From contig NZ_LT607660.1 of NCBI RefSeq assembly GCF_900095265.1, positions 108,349 through 172,348 on the forward strand: a stretch of DNA of 64,000 nt. The letters are read 5' to 3'. Shown piece by piece: positions 18,322 through 27,695 of the stretch. Below the pieces are notes generated by a model. The model did not search any database, was not told the origin of the DNA, and saw only the letters and a list, made by a program, of their open reading frames with translations. Both the position numbers and the translations under genes were made by a program. This DNA is from Janthinobacterium sp. UMAB-56. Lineage in GTDB: Bacteria; Pseudomonadota; Gammaproteobacteria; Burkholderiales; Burkholderiaceae_D. Each line of letters starts with the position of its first letter. Within the stretch, counting starts at the first letter, position 1.

Positions 18322-18350
18322 AAAGGGCGCCGAGGCGCCCTTTGTGTTTT
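18322..18350 (+). terminator. Rho-independent terminator
   Basis: A nine-pair stem, AAAGGGCGC (18322-18330) with GCGCCCTTT (18335-18343), closes a CGAG loop and is followed by GTGTTTT. It sits just after the 79-residue gene. Confidence 0.85.
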
Positions 18351-18364
18351 ATTGCATTCCAAAG

Positions 18365-18486
18365 CCAACGCCCAAAAAAACCGTAGCGAGCGGCAGTGAG
18401 TTGCGGCAGAGAAGCGCAGCTGTGCTTTAGCACAGTGAGCATCGCAGGCCGCAAATCACGACGCGCAGTAGGTTTTGACGGCGTTG
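18365..18486. repeat. Long imperfect inverted repeat with a perfect central hairpin
   Basis: The outer arms (about 18366-18406 and 18449-18486) are imperfect inverted copies: the left begins AACGCCC and ends TTGCGGC, and the reverse complement of the right begins AACGCCG and ends TTGCGGC. At the centre, CTGTGC (18420-18425), TTTA and GCACAG (18430-18435) form a perfect hairpin. It fills the space between two convergent genes. It could be a dispersed intergenic repeat or MITE-like element, or a strong bidirectional transcription block. No second copy is in this window. Confidence 0.6.
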
Positions 18487-18488
18487 GG

Positions 18489-21400
18489 TCAATCAAACGC
18501 CCAGGTGTACAAAACGTCCAGGGCGTTGTTCGTGCCGGTCTGGAATTGCAGGGTGATGCGGCGGTTCAGCTTGTAGCGCAGCTTGACCAGGCTCGTCGCC
18601 GTGCTCGTGCCTTGCTCGAACGTCAGGTAGGCGCGCGACGACAGGCGCTTGCCGACGGTGACGACCGTGCTTTCCAGCCCTTGCGCCTGCGACAGGCCCA
18701 CTTCGTCGAGACCCAGCGAATTGGCCAGTTTGCCTTGCAAGCCTCCGCCGGAGCCGCCGAAGAGGGCGCCTGCGGCCGTCGTCAGCAGGGCCATTTCATC
18801 GCCAGCCGCCGTTTCCGCGCCGTGGCCCAGGATCAGCCAGGCCAGCTTGTCGCTGTCCGACACGCTCGGCGTGGAGACCAGCTTGGCCGTCGGCGCCTGC
18901 GCCGTGCCGCGCACTTCCACGCCCGCTTCCACATTCGTTTCCGACAGCGCCTCACCCTCCGGCCGCTTGCGCACGGCCAGGATGTTCAGGGACGGGTTGT
19001 CGTAGGCGCCGGTGAAGGCGATCAAGCCCCGTTCGATCGACAGCTTTTGCCCGTAGGCGGCGTACTGGCCGTTGGCAACCTTGATGCTGCCCGTCACGCG
19101 CGGCGCGGCGCGGTTGATGACGCGGGCGCGTATATTGCCCGCCAGGTCGGCGTCGAGCCCCATGCCGCGCAAGTGGAAGGCGTTGCCCAGGTCGAATTCG
19201 AGGTCGATATTCAGGGGCAAGGATGGTGCTCCCTTGCTGCCCTTGACTTCCTTGCCCAGCACCACCACGTCGCTGCTTTGCGTGGGGGTATCTTGCGGTG
19301 CCAGTTCGATCAGCGCGCGGTTGGCCTTGAACTTGCCCTCAAAGCTGAAGCGCTTGTCGTTGCGCACCAGGGTGCTGTTGCCGGACAGGATCAAGGTGCG
19401 GTCGGGACGCGACAGCGCCTGCAGCCGGTCGGCCATCAGTTTCAGTTCCAGGCTCGCTTCGCCATTCGCAAAGCGTACCCAGCCGTCTGCCTGCACCTTG
19501 CCATCGCCGCCGTCAAAGCTCAGGCGCTGCAATTGCAGTTGATCGCCGGCCAGCTTGGCTTGCAACACGCCATTGCGCAATTTCAAGCCCTGGTCGGCCC
19601 AGTTCACCAGCAACTTGCTGCCGCTGATGTCGCCATTCAATTGCGGCGCGCCGATGCTGCCGCTGCCAGACAAGGCGACCTTCAAGGCACCGCCCAGCTC
19701 CAGGCCCGGCTGGCCCGTCAACGGCGCCAGCCACGCCAGCGAAGCGATGTTGGTGGTGCCCGTCAGCGAGAGCGCGCTGTCATTGCTGATGCGTCCGCCC
19801 AGCATTTGCACGGTGGCATTGATATCGCTCTGTCCCGCGCGCGCGCCGTCCAGTTTCACGGCCAGGCGCAGTTGCTGGTTGGCCACGTCGACGCGGGCAT
19901 CGAGGGTGCGCAAGCCCAGCGCCAGCGGCTGTTCCACGCCCACCGTCACGTCGCCTTTTTCCCGGTAAATATGCAGCATGCCGGCCAATGACGGGTCTTT
20001 CTGCTTGGCTGTTGGTACTTGCATGTCGAGCGACCATTGCGCGCCCAGGGTCAGGTCGCTGCGCGCATTGGCTTGCAGCGAGGGGATCACTTGCGCCAGA
20101 TAGGTCAGGGCCACGCCAGCGGCCTGGCCGGAACTGGTCCAGCGGGGGCCGTTCTTGACCAGGCTTTGCATGGTGATGCTGCCTGCTGGCAATTTGATGA
20201 CGGTGTTGCCCACGCTGATCTGTTCCGGCTGGCCCAGGCCCGCCACGCCGCTGCCGGCGGGACCGGCCACTTTCACCGGCACGGGCGCTTGCAGCACGAG
20301 CGCATAGCGGCCCTTGTTTTGCAGGCTGTCGATCGTGCCCGTCCAGTTGGCGCCGTTCTGGTTGCCCCGGATGTGCACGGTGGCATCAAAATCGTCATTG
20401 CGCGCCGTCAAACTGAGCGTATGGTTGCCGCGCGTGCCTGTCGTGCCCAGACGGGCGCTGGCCAGCTTGAAGGAGGGCGTGCTGTAGCCGGTGATCTCCA
20501 GCGCGCTGACCATGGGGGCGAGCGCGCCCTGGCCGGCACCCACGCTGGCGCTGCCTTTCACGGCTTTCAGTTGCTGGTCGCCAAATAAGGTCAGGTCACG
20601 GCCGTCGAGCGTCAGTTGCGCGGCCGGTGCGTCCATCTTGCCGCTGACCGAGCCGGCTGCCTGCAGCACGCCGGCAAAGCGCGGGCCCAGGCTCGACAGT
20701 TGCGGCGCATCGAGTTTCCACGTCAACTTGTCGGTGGCGCCGCCCAGCGCACCCTTGGCCAGCAGGCTGTTCGGCCCCAGGCGCAGTTCCGCATCCACGC
20801 TGTCGACCCGTTTCGCGTTGGCCGACAGTTTGGCGTAGCCGGCCAGCGGCGCGTTTTGCAGGGTCGATTCGCGCAGTGCCAGGTTGAGGGCCACTTGCCA
20901 ATCGCCGCTCAGGCGGCCGCCGCCGCTGAAATCCGCATTCACGTTGCCATTGGGCAGTGCAGCACCAAACGCGGCCGGGTTGATCTTTTGCAAGGACCCC
21001 GTCATTTTCAATTCCGTTTCCTGCTTCGGCCCCGTCAAGCCCACCTCGCCGCTGGCGTGGATGGCGCTGTCAGGCGCGGGGCGCTTGCCGCTGGTGAGGC
21101 CCAATCCCTTCGCATCGGCAACAAACGTCGTGCGCGGCTGCTGCAAGGTGCCTTGCACCACGCCGCTGGCCAGCACGCTGCCCAGCAAGTCGCCCTGCAG
21201 GGCGGTGAGCTGGCGCGCATCGACATTCCAGTTGAGCTTTTCGCCGGCGCCTCCAAAGTTGCCCTTGGCCGTCACGTTGTTCTTGCCCAGTGCCAATTGC
21301 ACGTCGATGCCGCTGAAATGGGCTGCATCGGCCGTCAGCTTGCCCTTGCCTGACAGGGGTTGGTCGAGCAGCTTGCTGGGGCGCACGGTGAAGTCCGCAT

Positions 21401-22913
21401 TCGCCAGCCATTGCGGTGCCACGTGACCAGAGGCGCGCACGTCGAGGTTCAGGTCGGCCACGGGGAAGGCGCCGAAGTCAGCGGGATTGAGGCGGCTGGC
21501 ATTGGCCACGGCCTTGAAGGGCTGTTCGTCCTTCAGGCTGATCTGGCCCGTCGCGTTGACGCTGCTCTTGCCTGCCTGCAAGGTTGCCTTGCGCAGTTGC
21601 ACCAGGGAATCGGCCAGGGTGGCTTCCACGTCCAGGCGCAGCTTGGCTTCACCGAGCTTGGCGCGCAGGGTCTGCGTCTTGCCGTCGCTGTCGAGCACGA
21701 TATCGCCGACGATCTTCGTGCTGTTGATACTGCTGTAAATGTGCTGCAAGTCGATCTTGTCCGTGTGCAAGGTCAGTTGTGCAGTGCCGATGGGAGCGTC
21801 GGCGGCGTCGCGCTTGAGCTTGCCGCTGCCCGTGAACTTGCCCGCGTTGCCGAAGTCGATGATGGCCGATTCTAAAGTCGTGGCCGTCAAGGTGCCGCCC
21901 AGGCGCGCCTCGAACTGGCGCAGCGGCAGCTTTTGCTGGTCGATGGGGCCCGGTGTGGCATGGTTGAGGATAGCCAGCTTGCCCGACACGGTTTGCGCGT
22001 TGGGGCGGGTGTCGATGGCGGCGTCGAGTTCCAGGCTCAGGTCCGCCTGTGGCAGGGTCGCGTCGAACTTGCCCGGATTGATGTTGCGGCCACGGATGCT
22101 GGCCGAGTGCAGGATGATGACGGGGTCGAACGGCGCCAGCGCCAGCTGGGCGTCGGCCGTGGCCGCGCCCGCGCTGCCCTTGGCCGTCACGTTCAGCACA
22201 TTCAGGTCGCCGCCCAGCTGCAGATTCAGGGCGGCCGGTTTTTCGCCGGCGGCGGCATTGAGCTGCGTCAAGCCGGCTTTGCCTGACAGTTTGAACGGCT
22301 GCGTGGCGGCAATCGTCGCGCTGGCCGTGGCCTGGCCAAACGGCGTCAGCGCTGAAGCGTCTTTCAACTGCCATTGCGTCTTGTCGCCCGACAAGCTGAA
22401 ATGGATTTTTTCAAACACCGTATTGCCGCCCGCGCTGATGAGCGTCACCTTGTCCAGGCGCGCGTCGGCAATGCCGATCTGGAAGGGCGAGGCCAGGCTG
22501 GCCGGCATCGTCGATGCTTCCTCGGACGGCGCCGTGCTTTCCACGGACAGGCTGGCGACGTGCAGTTCGCTGATGGCGATGCCTTCCGAGAAGAACTGGA
22601 ACGGCGACCAGTTGATGTCGATGTTGTCGGCCGTGATGTGCTGCGTCTTGCTGCGGTAACTGACGTGACCCAGGTGCATGCGATCGTAGAGCGAGCCGGA
22701 CACACCCGACACTTCGATCTCGCCGCCGCTGGCGCTGGCCACTTTTTGCACCAGCATCTGCAAGGTCGATTCGCGGCCCAGGAACCAGAAAGCGGCGCCC
22801 AGCAGCACGGCCAGGCTGGCGACGGCGATCAAGAGGTAGCGCAGCGCCCGGCGCGGTTTCTTCGCCGGCGGGGGCGGCGTGGCGTCGTGGGACTCGGTAG
22901 TAATATCAGACAT
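18489..22913 (-). CDS. tamB: TamB, translocation and assembly module inner-membrane component
   Basis: A 1474-residue protein. An N-terminal signal-anchor (ALRYLLIAVASLAVLLGAAFWFLG) is followed by a very long beta-rich, repetitive region of AsmA/TamB type. The C-terminal DUF490/TamB domain ends LKYRLNRRITLQFQTG-like and finishes LYTWAFD. TamB spans the periplasm as a beta-taco and works with the outer-membrane protein TamA in outer-membrane protein insertion and, in newer work, phospholipid transport. Its ATG overlaps the tamA stop by one base, so translation is coupled. It is somewhat longer than the E. coli homologue (about 1260 residues). Confidence 0.93.
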   Translation of the reverse strand: MSDITTESHDATPPPPAKKPRRALRYLLIAVASLAVLLGAAFWFLGRESTLQMLVQKVASASGGEIEVSGVSGSLYDRMHLGHVSYRSKTQHITADNIDINWSPFQFFSEGIAISELHVASLSVESTAPSEEASTMPASLASPFQIGIADARLDKVTLISAGGNTVFEKIHFSLSGDKTQWQLKDASALTPFGQATASATIAATQPFKLSGKAGLTQLNAAAGEKPAALNLQLGGDLNVLNVTAKGSAGAATADAQLALAPFDPVIILHSASIRGRNINPGKFDATLPQADLSLELDAAIDTRPNAQTVSGKLAILNHATPGPIDQQKLPLRQFEARLGGTLTATTLESAIIDFGNAGKFTGSGKLKRDAADAPIGTAQLTLHTDKIDLQHIYSSINSTKIVGDIVLDSDGKTQTLRAKLGEAKLRLDVEATLADSLVQLRKATLQAGKSSVNATGQISLKDEQPFKAVANASRLNPADFGAFPVADLNLDVRASGHVAPQWLANADFTVRPSKLLDQPLSGKGKLTADAAHFSGIDVQLALGKNNVTAKGNFGGAGEKLNWNVDARQLTALQGDLLGSVLASGVVQGTLQQPRTTFVADAKGLGLTSGKRPAPDSAIHASGEVGLTGPKQETELKMTGSLQKINPAAFGAALPNGNVNADFSGGGRLSGDWQVALNLALRESTLQNAPLAGYAKLSANAKRVDSVDAELRLGPNSLLAKGALGGATDKLTWKLDAPQLSSLGPRFAGVLQAAGSVSGKMDAPAAQLTLDGRDLTLFGDQQLKAVKGSASVGAGQGALAPMVSALEITGYSTPSFKLASARLGTTGTRGNHTLSLTARNDDFDATVHIRGNQNGANWTGTIDSLQNKGRYALVLQAPVPVKVAGPAGSGVAGLGQPEQISVGNTVIKLPAGSITMQSLVKNGPRWTSSGQAAGVALTYLAQVIPSLQANARSDLTLGAQWSLDMQVPTAKQKDPSLAGMLHIYREKGDVTVGVEQPLALGLRTLDARVDVANQQLRLAVKLDGARAGQSDINATVQMLGGRISNDSALSLTGTTNIASLAWLAPLTGQPGLELGGALKVALSGSGSIGAPQLNGDISGSKLLVNWADQGLKLRNGVLQAKLAGDQLQLQRLSFDGGDGKVQADGWVRFANGEASLELKLMADRLQALSRPDRTLILSGNSTLVRNDKRFSFEGKFKANRALIELAPQDTPTQSSDVVVLGKEVKGSKGAPSLPLNIDLEFDLGNAFHLRGMGLDADLAGNIRARVINRAAPRVTGSIKVANGQYAAYGQKLSIERGLIAFTGAYDNPSLNILAVRKRPEGEALSETNVEAGVEVRGTAQAPTAKLVSTPSVSDSDKLAWLILGHGAETAAGDEMALLTTAAGALFGGSGGGLQGKLANSLGLDEVGLSQAQGLESTVVTVGKRLSSRAYLTFEQGTSTATSLVKLRYKLNRRITLQFQTGTNNALDVLYTWAFD

Positions 22914-24913
22914 CAGAAAGTGAATCCCAGAGAGAAGTGCAAACGGTATTTTTGAACGGCATGGCCATACGCCACGTCGACATTGATGGGGCCGACGGGA
23001 CTCTTGTAGCGTCCGCCCAGGCCGTAGCCCGATTTCGGCGTCATGGCCGCCTTCACCGTGTCGGCTGCGTTACCGGCGTCATAGAAGGCGGCAATCCCCC
23101 ACTTGGGCTTGAACCAGTACTGGTATTCGGCGCTGCCGGTGAGCATATAGCGCCCGCCGACGGTGGCATCGCCTTCCCTCACGCCCAGTTCCTGGTAGCC
23201 ATAGCCGCGCACCGACTGGTCGCCGCCTGCGCGGAACAGGTAGACGGCCGGTACGCCGCGTTTTTCTTTCGAACCGAGCGCGCCCATTTCGCCGCGCAAG
23301 ATCAGCTCGCCTTTTTCGCCCAGCGGACGGTAATACACGGTCTTGCCGGCCACGCGCACGAAGCGCTCGTCCGTCAGCACCGGCAGCAGGGCGCCGCCCA
23401 CCTGGGCATTGATGACATAGCCCTTGGTGGGAAATAGCAGGCTGTCGAGGCTGCGCTTGGTGATGGCATAGGTCAGCGGCAAGCTTTTGCTGCGTGTCTG
23501 CTCCAGTCCCACGACGGTCTTGTCTTCGCTGAGGAACTCGAACGTCAGGCTGCGCTCGAGGTTGGTGCCGCCCCAGTTGCGCTTGGCCGAGATGGTGGTG
23601 ACGGCCGTGATTTCGTTGGAAATGTCGCTGCGCTCGAACGAGGCGCCCGCGCTGTCGTTGTAGCCGCGCGCGGTGGTGGGGAAATAGAAGTTGGCGTGCG
23701 CCGCCTGTTTCTTCGTTTCCATGGTGAGGGCGCTCTTGAAGCGCGTGCCCCACACGTTGAGGTTGTCATAGTTGAGCTGCGCGCGATTACCCGTATTCGT
23801 ACTGAAACCGAGACCGGCGCTGACGTTCTGCTGCTTGTTTTCCGTCACGCGCACCACCAGCGGCAGCAGCGGCGCGGGACCGCGCTTGGCGGGCTGGGCG
23901 TCTGCGCCGGCGACCTCGGCTTGCTGGCTTTCCTGGCCTGCCTCGATCTGCTCGCCCAGGATGCTGCTCATGTCGGCACTCACTTCGACGCTGGCAAAGT
24001 AGCCGGTGTCCTGCAGGCGCGCCTGGAACGATTGCAGCGCCGATTCGCTGTAGTACTCGCCAGGGCGTATCTTGCCGAGGTTGCGGATGATGGCTTCCGG
24101 GTAGCGTTTCAAGCCTTCGATGCGCAATTCGCCGAAGCGCAGCTCGGGGCCGCTGTCGAGCACCACCAGCAGCGAGACCGTGTGCGTTTCCGGGTCGACC
24201 ACGGCTTGCGTATCGGCCAGCTGGGCGCGCGGATAGCGCGTCTGCACCACTTCGCGCAGCAGCGCGCGCTTGGCCGATTCCCAGTCGGCCTGGCGAAACA
24301 CGCTGCCCGTCTTCAGCGGCCAGCTGCGCTTGAGCGCTTCCGTATCATACGGTTCGGAGGCGGCCAGCGGCGGCGTGGGATCGAAGCCGCGCAATTCCAG
24401 CTCGACCTTGTCAATGGTCACCGGTGCTCCCGGGTCGACGTCGACGATGACGACGGGCTTGGCGCCCGTCGTGTCGACGCGCACCGTGACGACGGGCGTA
24501 TAGTAGCCGGCCGTGGCGATGAGGTTCCTGGCTTGCTCAGGGGTATCACGCACGAGGCGCTGTAATTGCTCGCGGTCCATGCGCGGGTTGCCGCGGAAGC
24601 GTTCCAGGTCCAGGTTTTTTTCCAGCAACTCGTCGAGGTCGCCTGGCGCGTTGACCTTGACCTCGTACTGCAGCGGGGCGGGCGCCGCTTCCGTGCTGAC
24701 GGGGCTGTCTGCAACGGCGTCTTGCGGGAGCTCTGGCGCGCGCTCTTGCGTCGCTTCCTGCGCGCGGGCCTGGGCGATCGGGCATGTCAAGATGACACTG
24801 CCGGCGGCCGCCAGTGTCAGTTGACCCATTACTTTTGTCACTACTTGTGCCAAAATTCGTGGTCGTATCGCCTTGCCGGCAGCCGTATGCCGTATGGGTC
24901 GTGCAGAAAACAT
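22913..24913 (-). CDS. tamA: TamA, BamA-family outer-membrane protein
   Basis: The start at 24913 (MFSARPIRHTAAGKAIRPR) was preferred to a frame opening at 25108, which would run into the queC promoter region and adds a non-signal-like N-terminus. The 666-residue protein has a signal sequence, POTRA-like domains (residues about 90-330, e.g. VTIDKVELELRGFDP and ELRFGELRIEGLKRYPEAI) and a C-terminal 16-stranded barrel with GGDQSVRGYGYQELG, the BamA/Omp85 loop motif region. It ends in aromatic FSLGFTF, as barrel proteins do. With TamB it forms the TAM complex. Confidence 0.93.
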   Translation of the reverse strand: MFSARPIRHTAAGKAIRPRILAQVVTKVMGQLTLAAAGSVILTCPIAQARAQEATQERAPELPQDAVADSPVSTEAAPAPLQYEVKVNAPGDLDELLEKNLDLERFRGNPRMDREQLQRLVRDTPEQARNLIATAGYYTPVVTVRVDTTGAKPVVIVDVDPGAPVTIDKVELELRGFDPTPPLAASEPYDTEALKRSWPLKTGSVFRQADWESAKRALLREVVQTRYPRAQLADTQAVVDPETHTVSLLVVLDSGPELRFGELRIEGLKRYPEAIIRNLGKIRPGEYYSESALQSFQARLQDTGYFASVEVSADMSSILGEQIEAGQESQQAEVAGADAQPAKRGPAPLLPLVVRVTENKQQNVSAGLGFSTNTGNRAQLNYDNLNVWGTRFKSALTMETKKQAAHANFYFPTTARGYNDSAGASFERSDISNEITAVTTISAKRNWGGTNLERSLTFEFLSEDKTVVGLEQTRSKSLPLTYAITKRSLDSLLFPTKGYVINAQVGGALLPVLTDERFVRVAGKTVYYRPLGEKGELILRGEMGALGSKEKRGVPAVYLFRAGGDQSVRGYGYQELGVREGDATVGGRYMLTGSAEYQYWFKPKWGIAAFYDAGNAADTVKAAMTPKSGYGLGGRYKSPVGPINVDVAYGHAVQKYRLHFSLGFTF

Positions 24914-25052
24914 GGTGCTCCAGTTGAGTAAATGCTGACTGCATGTTACCGGAATAGGTAAACTGATGGCGGACGAATAAGTATTTTTTGCGCGAGGAAT
25001 CAGGTTTCCCCGCGCACGATTGCAACAGAGTAAAACTGAAAAGAAAGAAATT

Positions 25053-25766
25053 ATGCTAGCAACGGACTCCGCACTGGTGCTCTTTAGCGGTGGACAAGAT
25101 TCCACCACCTGCCTGGCCTGGGCCTTGAAGCACTATAGCCGAGTGGAAACCATCGGCTTTGACTATGGACAGCGTCATGCAATCGAACTGACGGTGCGTC
25201 CCGGCGTGCTCGAACAAATGCGCCAGCAGTCGCCCGAGTGGGACCGCCGACTGGGCCAGGATCACATGATCGACCTGTCATTGATTTCCGCCATTTCCGA
25301 TACGGCCATGACGCAGAACGTCGAGATCGTCATGCAGGAAAACGGCTTGCCGAACACCTTTGTTCCTGGGCGCAACTTGCTGTTCATGACGGTGGCCGCC
25401 ACCGTGGCCTATCGCCGCGGCTTGACGGTGCTCGTGGGTGGCATGTGCGAGACGGATTTCTCCGGCTACCCGGATTGCCGCGACGACACGATGAAGGCCC
25501 TGCAAGTGGCCCTGAATCTGGGCATGAACACGCGTTTGAAACTGGAAACGCCGCTGATGTGGCTGGACAAGGCCCAAAGCTGGGACCTGGCCGAAGACCT
25601 GGGTGGCCAGCCGCTGGTCGACCTGATCCGCAGCGGCACGCATACCTGTTACCTGGGCGAGCGGGGTGAGCTGCACGACTGGGGCTATGGTTGCGGCACC
25701 TGCCCCGCCTGTGCCCTGCGTGCGAATGGCTACCAGCAATACGCGGCGAGAAAAGCTGCGCAGTAG
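25053..25766 (+). CDS. queC: QueC, 7-cyano-7-deazaguanine (preQ0) synthase
   Basis: A 237-residue protein starting at ATG 25053. An upstream TTG at 25020 opens the same frame but is less likely. The PP-loop SGGQDST near residue 12 binds ATP. A C-terminal Cys cluster ([10 protein letters not shown]) binds zinc. [11 protein letters not shown] and [12 protein letters not shown] are family hallmarks. QueC converts 7-carboxy-7-deazaguanine and ammonia to preQ0 for tRNA queuosine synthesis. The gene is divergent from tamA across 140 bp, and no other queuosine genes are in the window. I looked for a preQ1 riboswitch upstream and found nothing convincing. Confidence 0.95.
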   Translation: MLATDSALVLFSGGQDSTTCLAWALKHYSRVETIGFDYGQRHAIELTVRPGVLEQMRQQSPEWDRRLGQDHMIDLSLISAISDTAMTQNVEIVMQENGLPNTFVPGRNLLFMTVAATVAYRRGLTVLVGGMCETDFSGYPDCRDDTMKALQVALNLGMNTRLKLETPLMWLDKAQSWDLAEDLGGQPLVDLIRSGTHTCYLGERGELHDWGYGCGTCPACALRANGYQQYAARKAAQ

Positions 25767-25775
25767 TCAATAGTT

Positions 25776-25799
25776 TGCGCCGTTTCTTCAAGCGGCGCG
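25776..25799 (+). other. Hairpin downstream of queC
   Basis: GCGCCG (25777-25782) and CGGCGC (25793-25798) form a six-pair stem with a ten-base loop, about 10 bp after the queC stop. No T-run follows, so it is a weak terminator at best. Confidence 0.35.
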
Positions 25800-25847
25800 G
25801 CAGGGTGGAAGGCCATGCTGTGGTTTTTGCCACAGGAGCGCCTTGCC

Positions 25848-26741
25848 ATGAAATCCTTCTTTGCCGCGCTGTACGGTCCCGTGTTCTGGGCCGGCTTCAT
25901 CGGCGCCGCCAGTTGCCTGATTGCGGTTTGCCACTACTCTCACTGGGTCTTGCCGCCCTTGCTGCTGCTGGCCCTGCTCACGTCCTTGCTTGCCGAACGC
26001 TATCTGCCGTATGACGGCGCGTGGAACCACGCTCAGGGCGACGGCTGGCGCGACGTCCTGCACGCGCTCGTCAACGAGGCGCTGTACCTGCTGGGCCTGA
26101 CGATCTTTCCCCTGCTGGCAGGGCAGGTGGCGCTGGGCGCATTCTGGCCGGTCCAACTGCCATTCTGGGCGCAACTGCTGTTGGCCATCCTCATCGCCGA
26201 CTGCGGCATCACGCTCGTGCATTACCTGAGCCACCGCTACTATTTCCTGTGGAAATTGCACGCCGTGCACCATAGCGTGCAGCGTATGTACGGCTTCAAT
26301 GGCTGGATGAAACACCCGCTGCATTTGCTGCTGGAGGCGGTGGGCGGCATGCTGCCCCTGCTGTTGCTGGGCATCCCCGGGAGTGTCATGGCCGTGCTGG
26401 CGTTTGCCGTGGCGATCCAGCTGTTATTGCAGCACGCAAATGTCGACATACGCATGGGCCCGCTGCGCCACGTGTTTGCCTGGGCGCCACTGCACCGTTT
26501 TCACCACATGAAATACGGCACGGCGGGCGACGTGAATTTCGGCCTGTTCTTTACCTGCTGGGACCGCCTGCTGGGCACGCGTTTCGATGCGCCCGGCTAC
26601 CGCATGCGGGGCGAGGACCTGGGCATCGGCAGCCGCCCCGATTACCCGCTCGCGTATGGGGCGCAATTGATCGAACCGCTGCGCGCGGAAGAGGGCGTGC
26701 GTGCGCCCGAGCTGCCGGTGGGCTTGCGCCACGGGTCTTAG
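25848..26741 (+). CDS. Fatty acid hydroxylase / sterol desaturase family membrane enzyme
   Basis: The start ATG 25848 has AGGAG at 25834-25838. The 297-residue protein has several membrane segments and the di-iron histidine clusters of the superfamily: HYLSHRYYF, HAVHHS and HRFHHM. These ligate two irons for O2-dependent hydroxylation or desaturation of a lipid. The substrate cannot be told from sequence. It converges on an AraC-type regulator gene with only 8 bp between the stops. Confidence 0.88.
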   Translation: MKSFFAALYGPVFWAGFIGAASCLIAVCHYSHWVLPPLLLLALLTSLLAERYLPYDGAWNHAQGDGWRDVLHALVNEALYLLGLTIFPLLAGQVALGAFWPVQLPFWAQLLLAILIADCGITLVHYLSHRYYFLWKLHAVHHSVQRMYGFNGWMKHPLHLLLEAVGGMLPLLLLGIPGSVMAVLAFAVAIQLLLQHANVDIRMGPLRHVFAWAPLHRFHHMKYGTAGDVNFGLFFTCWDRLLGTRFDAPGYRMRGEDLGIGSRPDYPLAYGAQLIEPLRAEEGVRAPELPVGLRHGS

Positions 26742-26749
26742 GCGACAAG

Positions 26750-27526
26750 TCAGTCGAGCAGCTTGACGTTGAGCTGGCGCAAGCTGCGGTCGGCGCGCAC
26801 GCCGAACAGGCTGCGCATGGTGCGCGAAAAATGCGCGGCATCGGCAAAGCCGGCGCCGTGGGCCGCATCCGTCAGGGTGCTGCCGAGCAATATAAAACGG
26901 ATGGCCAGGCGCAAGCGGCGCCACAACACCAGTTGCCGCACGGGCAAGCCCAGCTGTGCGCTGAACAGGCGTTCCACCTGGCTCAGGGACAAATGGGCCG
27001 CCTCGGCGATGACCGTCGCGCTGACCTTGCCGGATAACAGCGCATCGACCTTGTCCAGCGCCCGCCGCAAGCGGGGATCGGGCAAATGCTCGCGTGGCTG
27101 GGCCTGCAGCGCGGCGGCCAGATTGTCCAGGCTGGGTGCGCCTGCGCTGCCGACGGCTGCCAGCAGGGCCGCGCCGCTCAGGCGCTGCGGTTCCGCATAG
27201 ATGGTCAGCATGGGGGCTGGCGCACTCAGGATGGCGTGCGGGCGCAGGCTCTCGACCAGCAAGTGCTGCGCCGTGTGGAGCTTGCCGTCGAGTTCCGCCA
27301 TGAAGGGCGCACCCGTGCTCAGCATCAACTGATGTGCATAGTGGGCGTGGCTCGCCGTGGCGCCCACTGCGCCATGCAAGATGGCAAAGTCCGGCGCCAG
27401 CCATAAGCTTCCCTGCCAGCTATCTTGCTGCAAACGAGTCTCCTTCTTGGTGGATGGCGGGGCGATCATACCAGCGGCTAGTGCGATGGTTTTCACGGCA
27501 TCGGATTTTCCTGGAGTACACATCAT
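26750..27526 (-). CDS. AraC-family transcriptional regulator
   Basis: A 258-residue protein. The N-terminal half is cupin-like (ASHAHYAHQLMLSTGAPF). The C-terminal ~100 residues carry two helix-turn-helix motifs (VIAEAAHLSLSQVERLFSAQ and TDAAHGAGFADAAHFSRTM), ending with the usual FGVRADRSLRQ segment. The start is ambiguous: ATG 27526 has AGGTG nearby, but MIAPPSTKKE from 27469 is also plausible. The target is unknown; the convergent desaturase-family gene is the nearest candidate. Confidence 0.85.
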   Translation of the reverse strand: MMCTPGKSDAVKTIALAAGMIAPPSTKKETRLQQDSWQGSLWLAPDFAILHGAVGATASHAHYAHQLMLSTGAPFMAELDGKLHTAQHLLVESLRPHAILSAPAPMLTIYAEPQRLSGAALLAAVGSAGAPSLDNLAAALQAQPREHLPDPRLRRALDKVDALLSGKVSATVIAEAAHLSLSQVERLFSAQLGLPVRQLVLWRRLRLAIRFILLGSTLTDAAHGAGFADAAHFSRTMRSLFGVRADRSLRQLNVKLLD

Positions 27527-27695
27527 TGCACCTGCGAAATATGTGGTCTTTTTGACACATTACTCAGCATTGCAAGGGCGCCCGCTGTAACGTACTATCA
27601 TTCTCATCGACTACCGATGGTAATCGTGCAGCCCGCTGCCAGCCCTGTTGCTGGCCGTGTAGCGGTTTGATCTCCGTTCTGCTTGTCAGCCTGCC

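Noticed and set aside
24914-25052. preQ1 riboswitch upstream of queC
   Set aside because: I found no convincing aptamer-like hairpin and A-rich tail combination in the 140 bp between tamA and queC.
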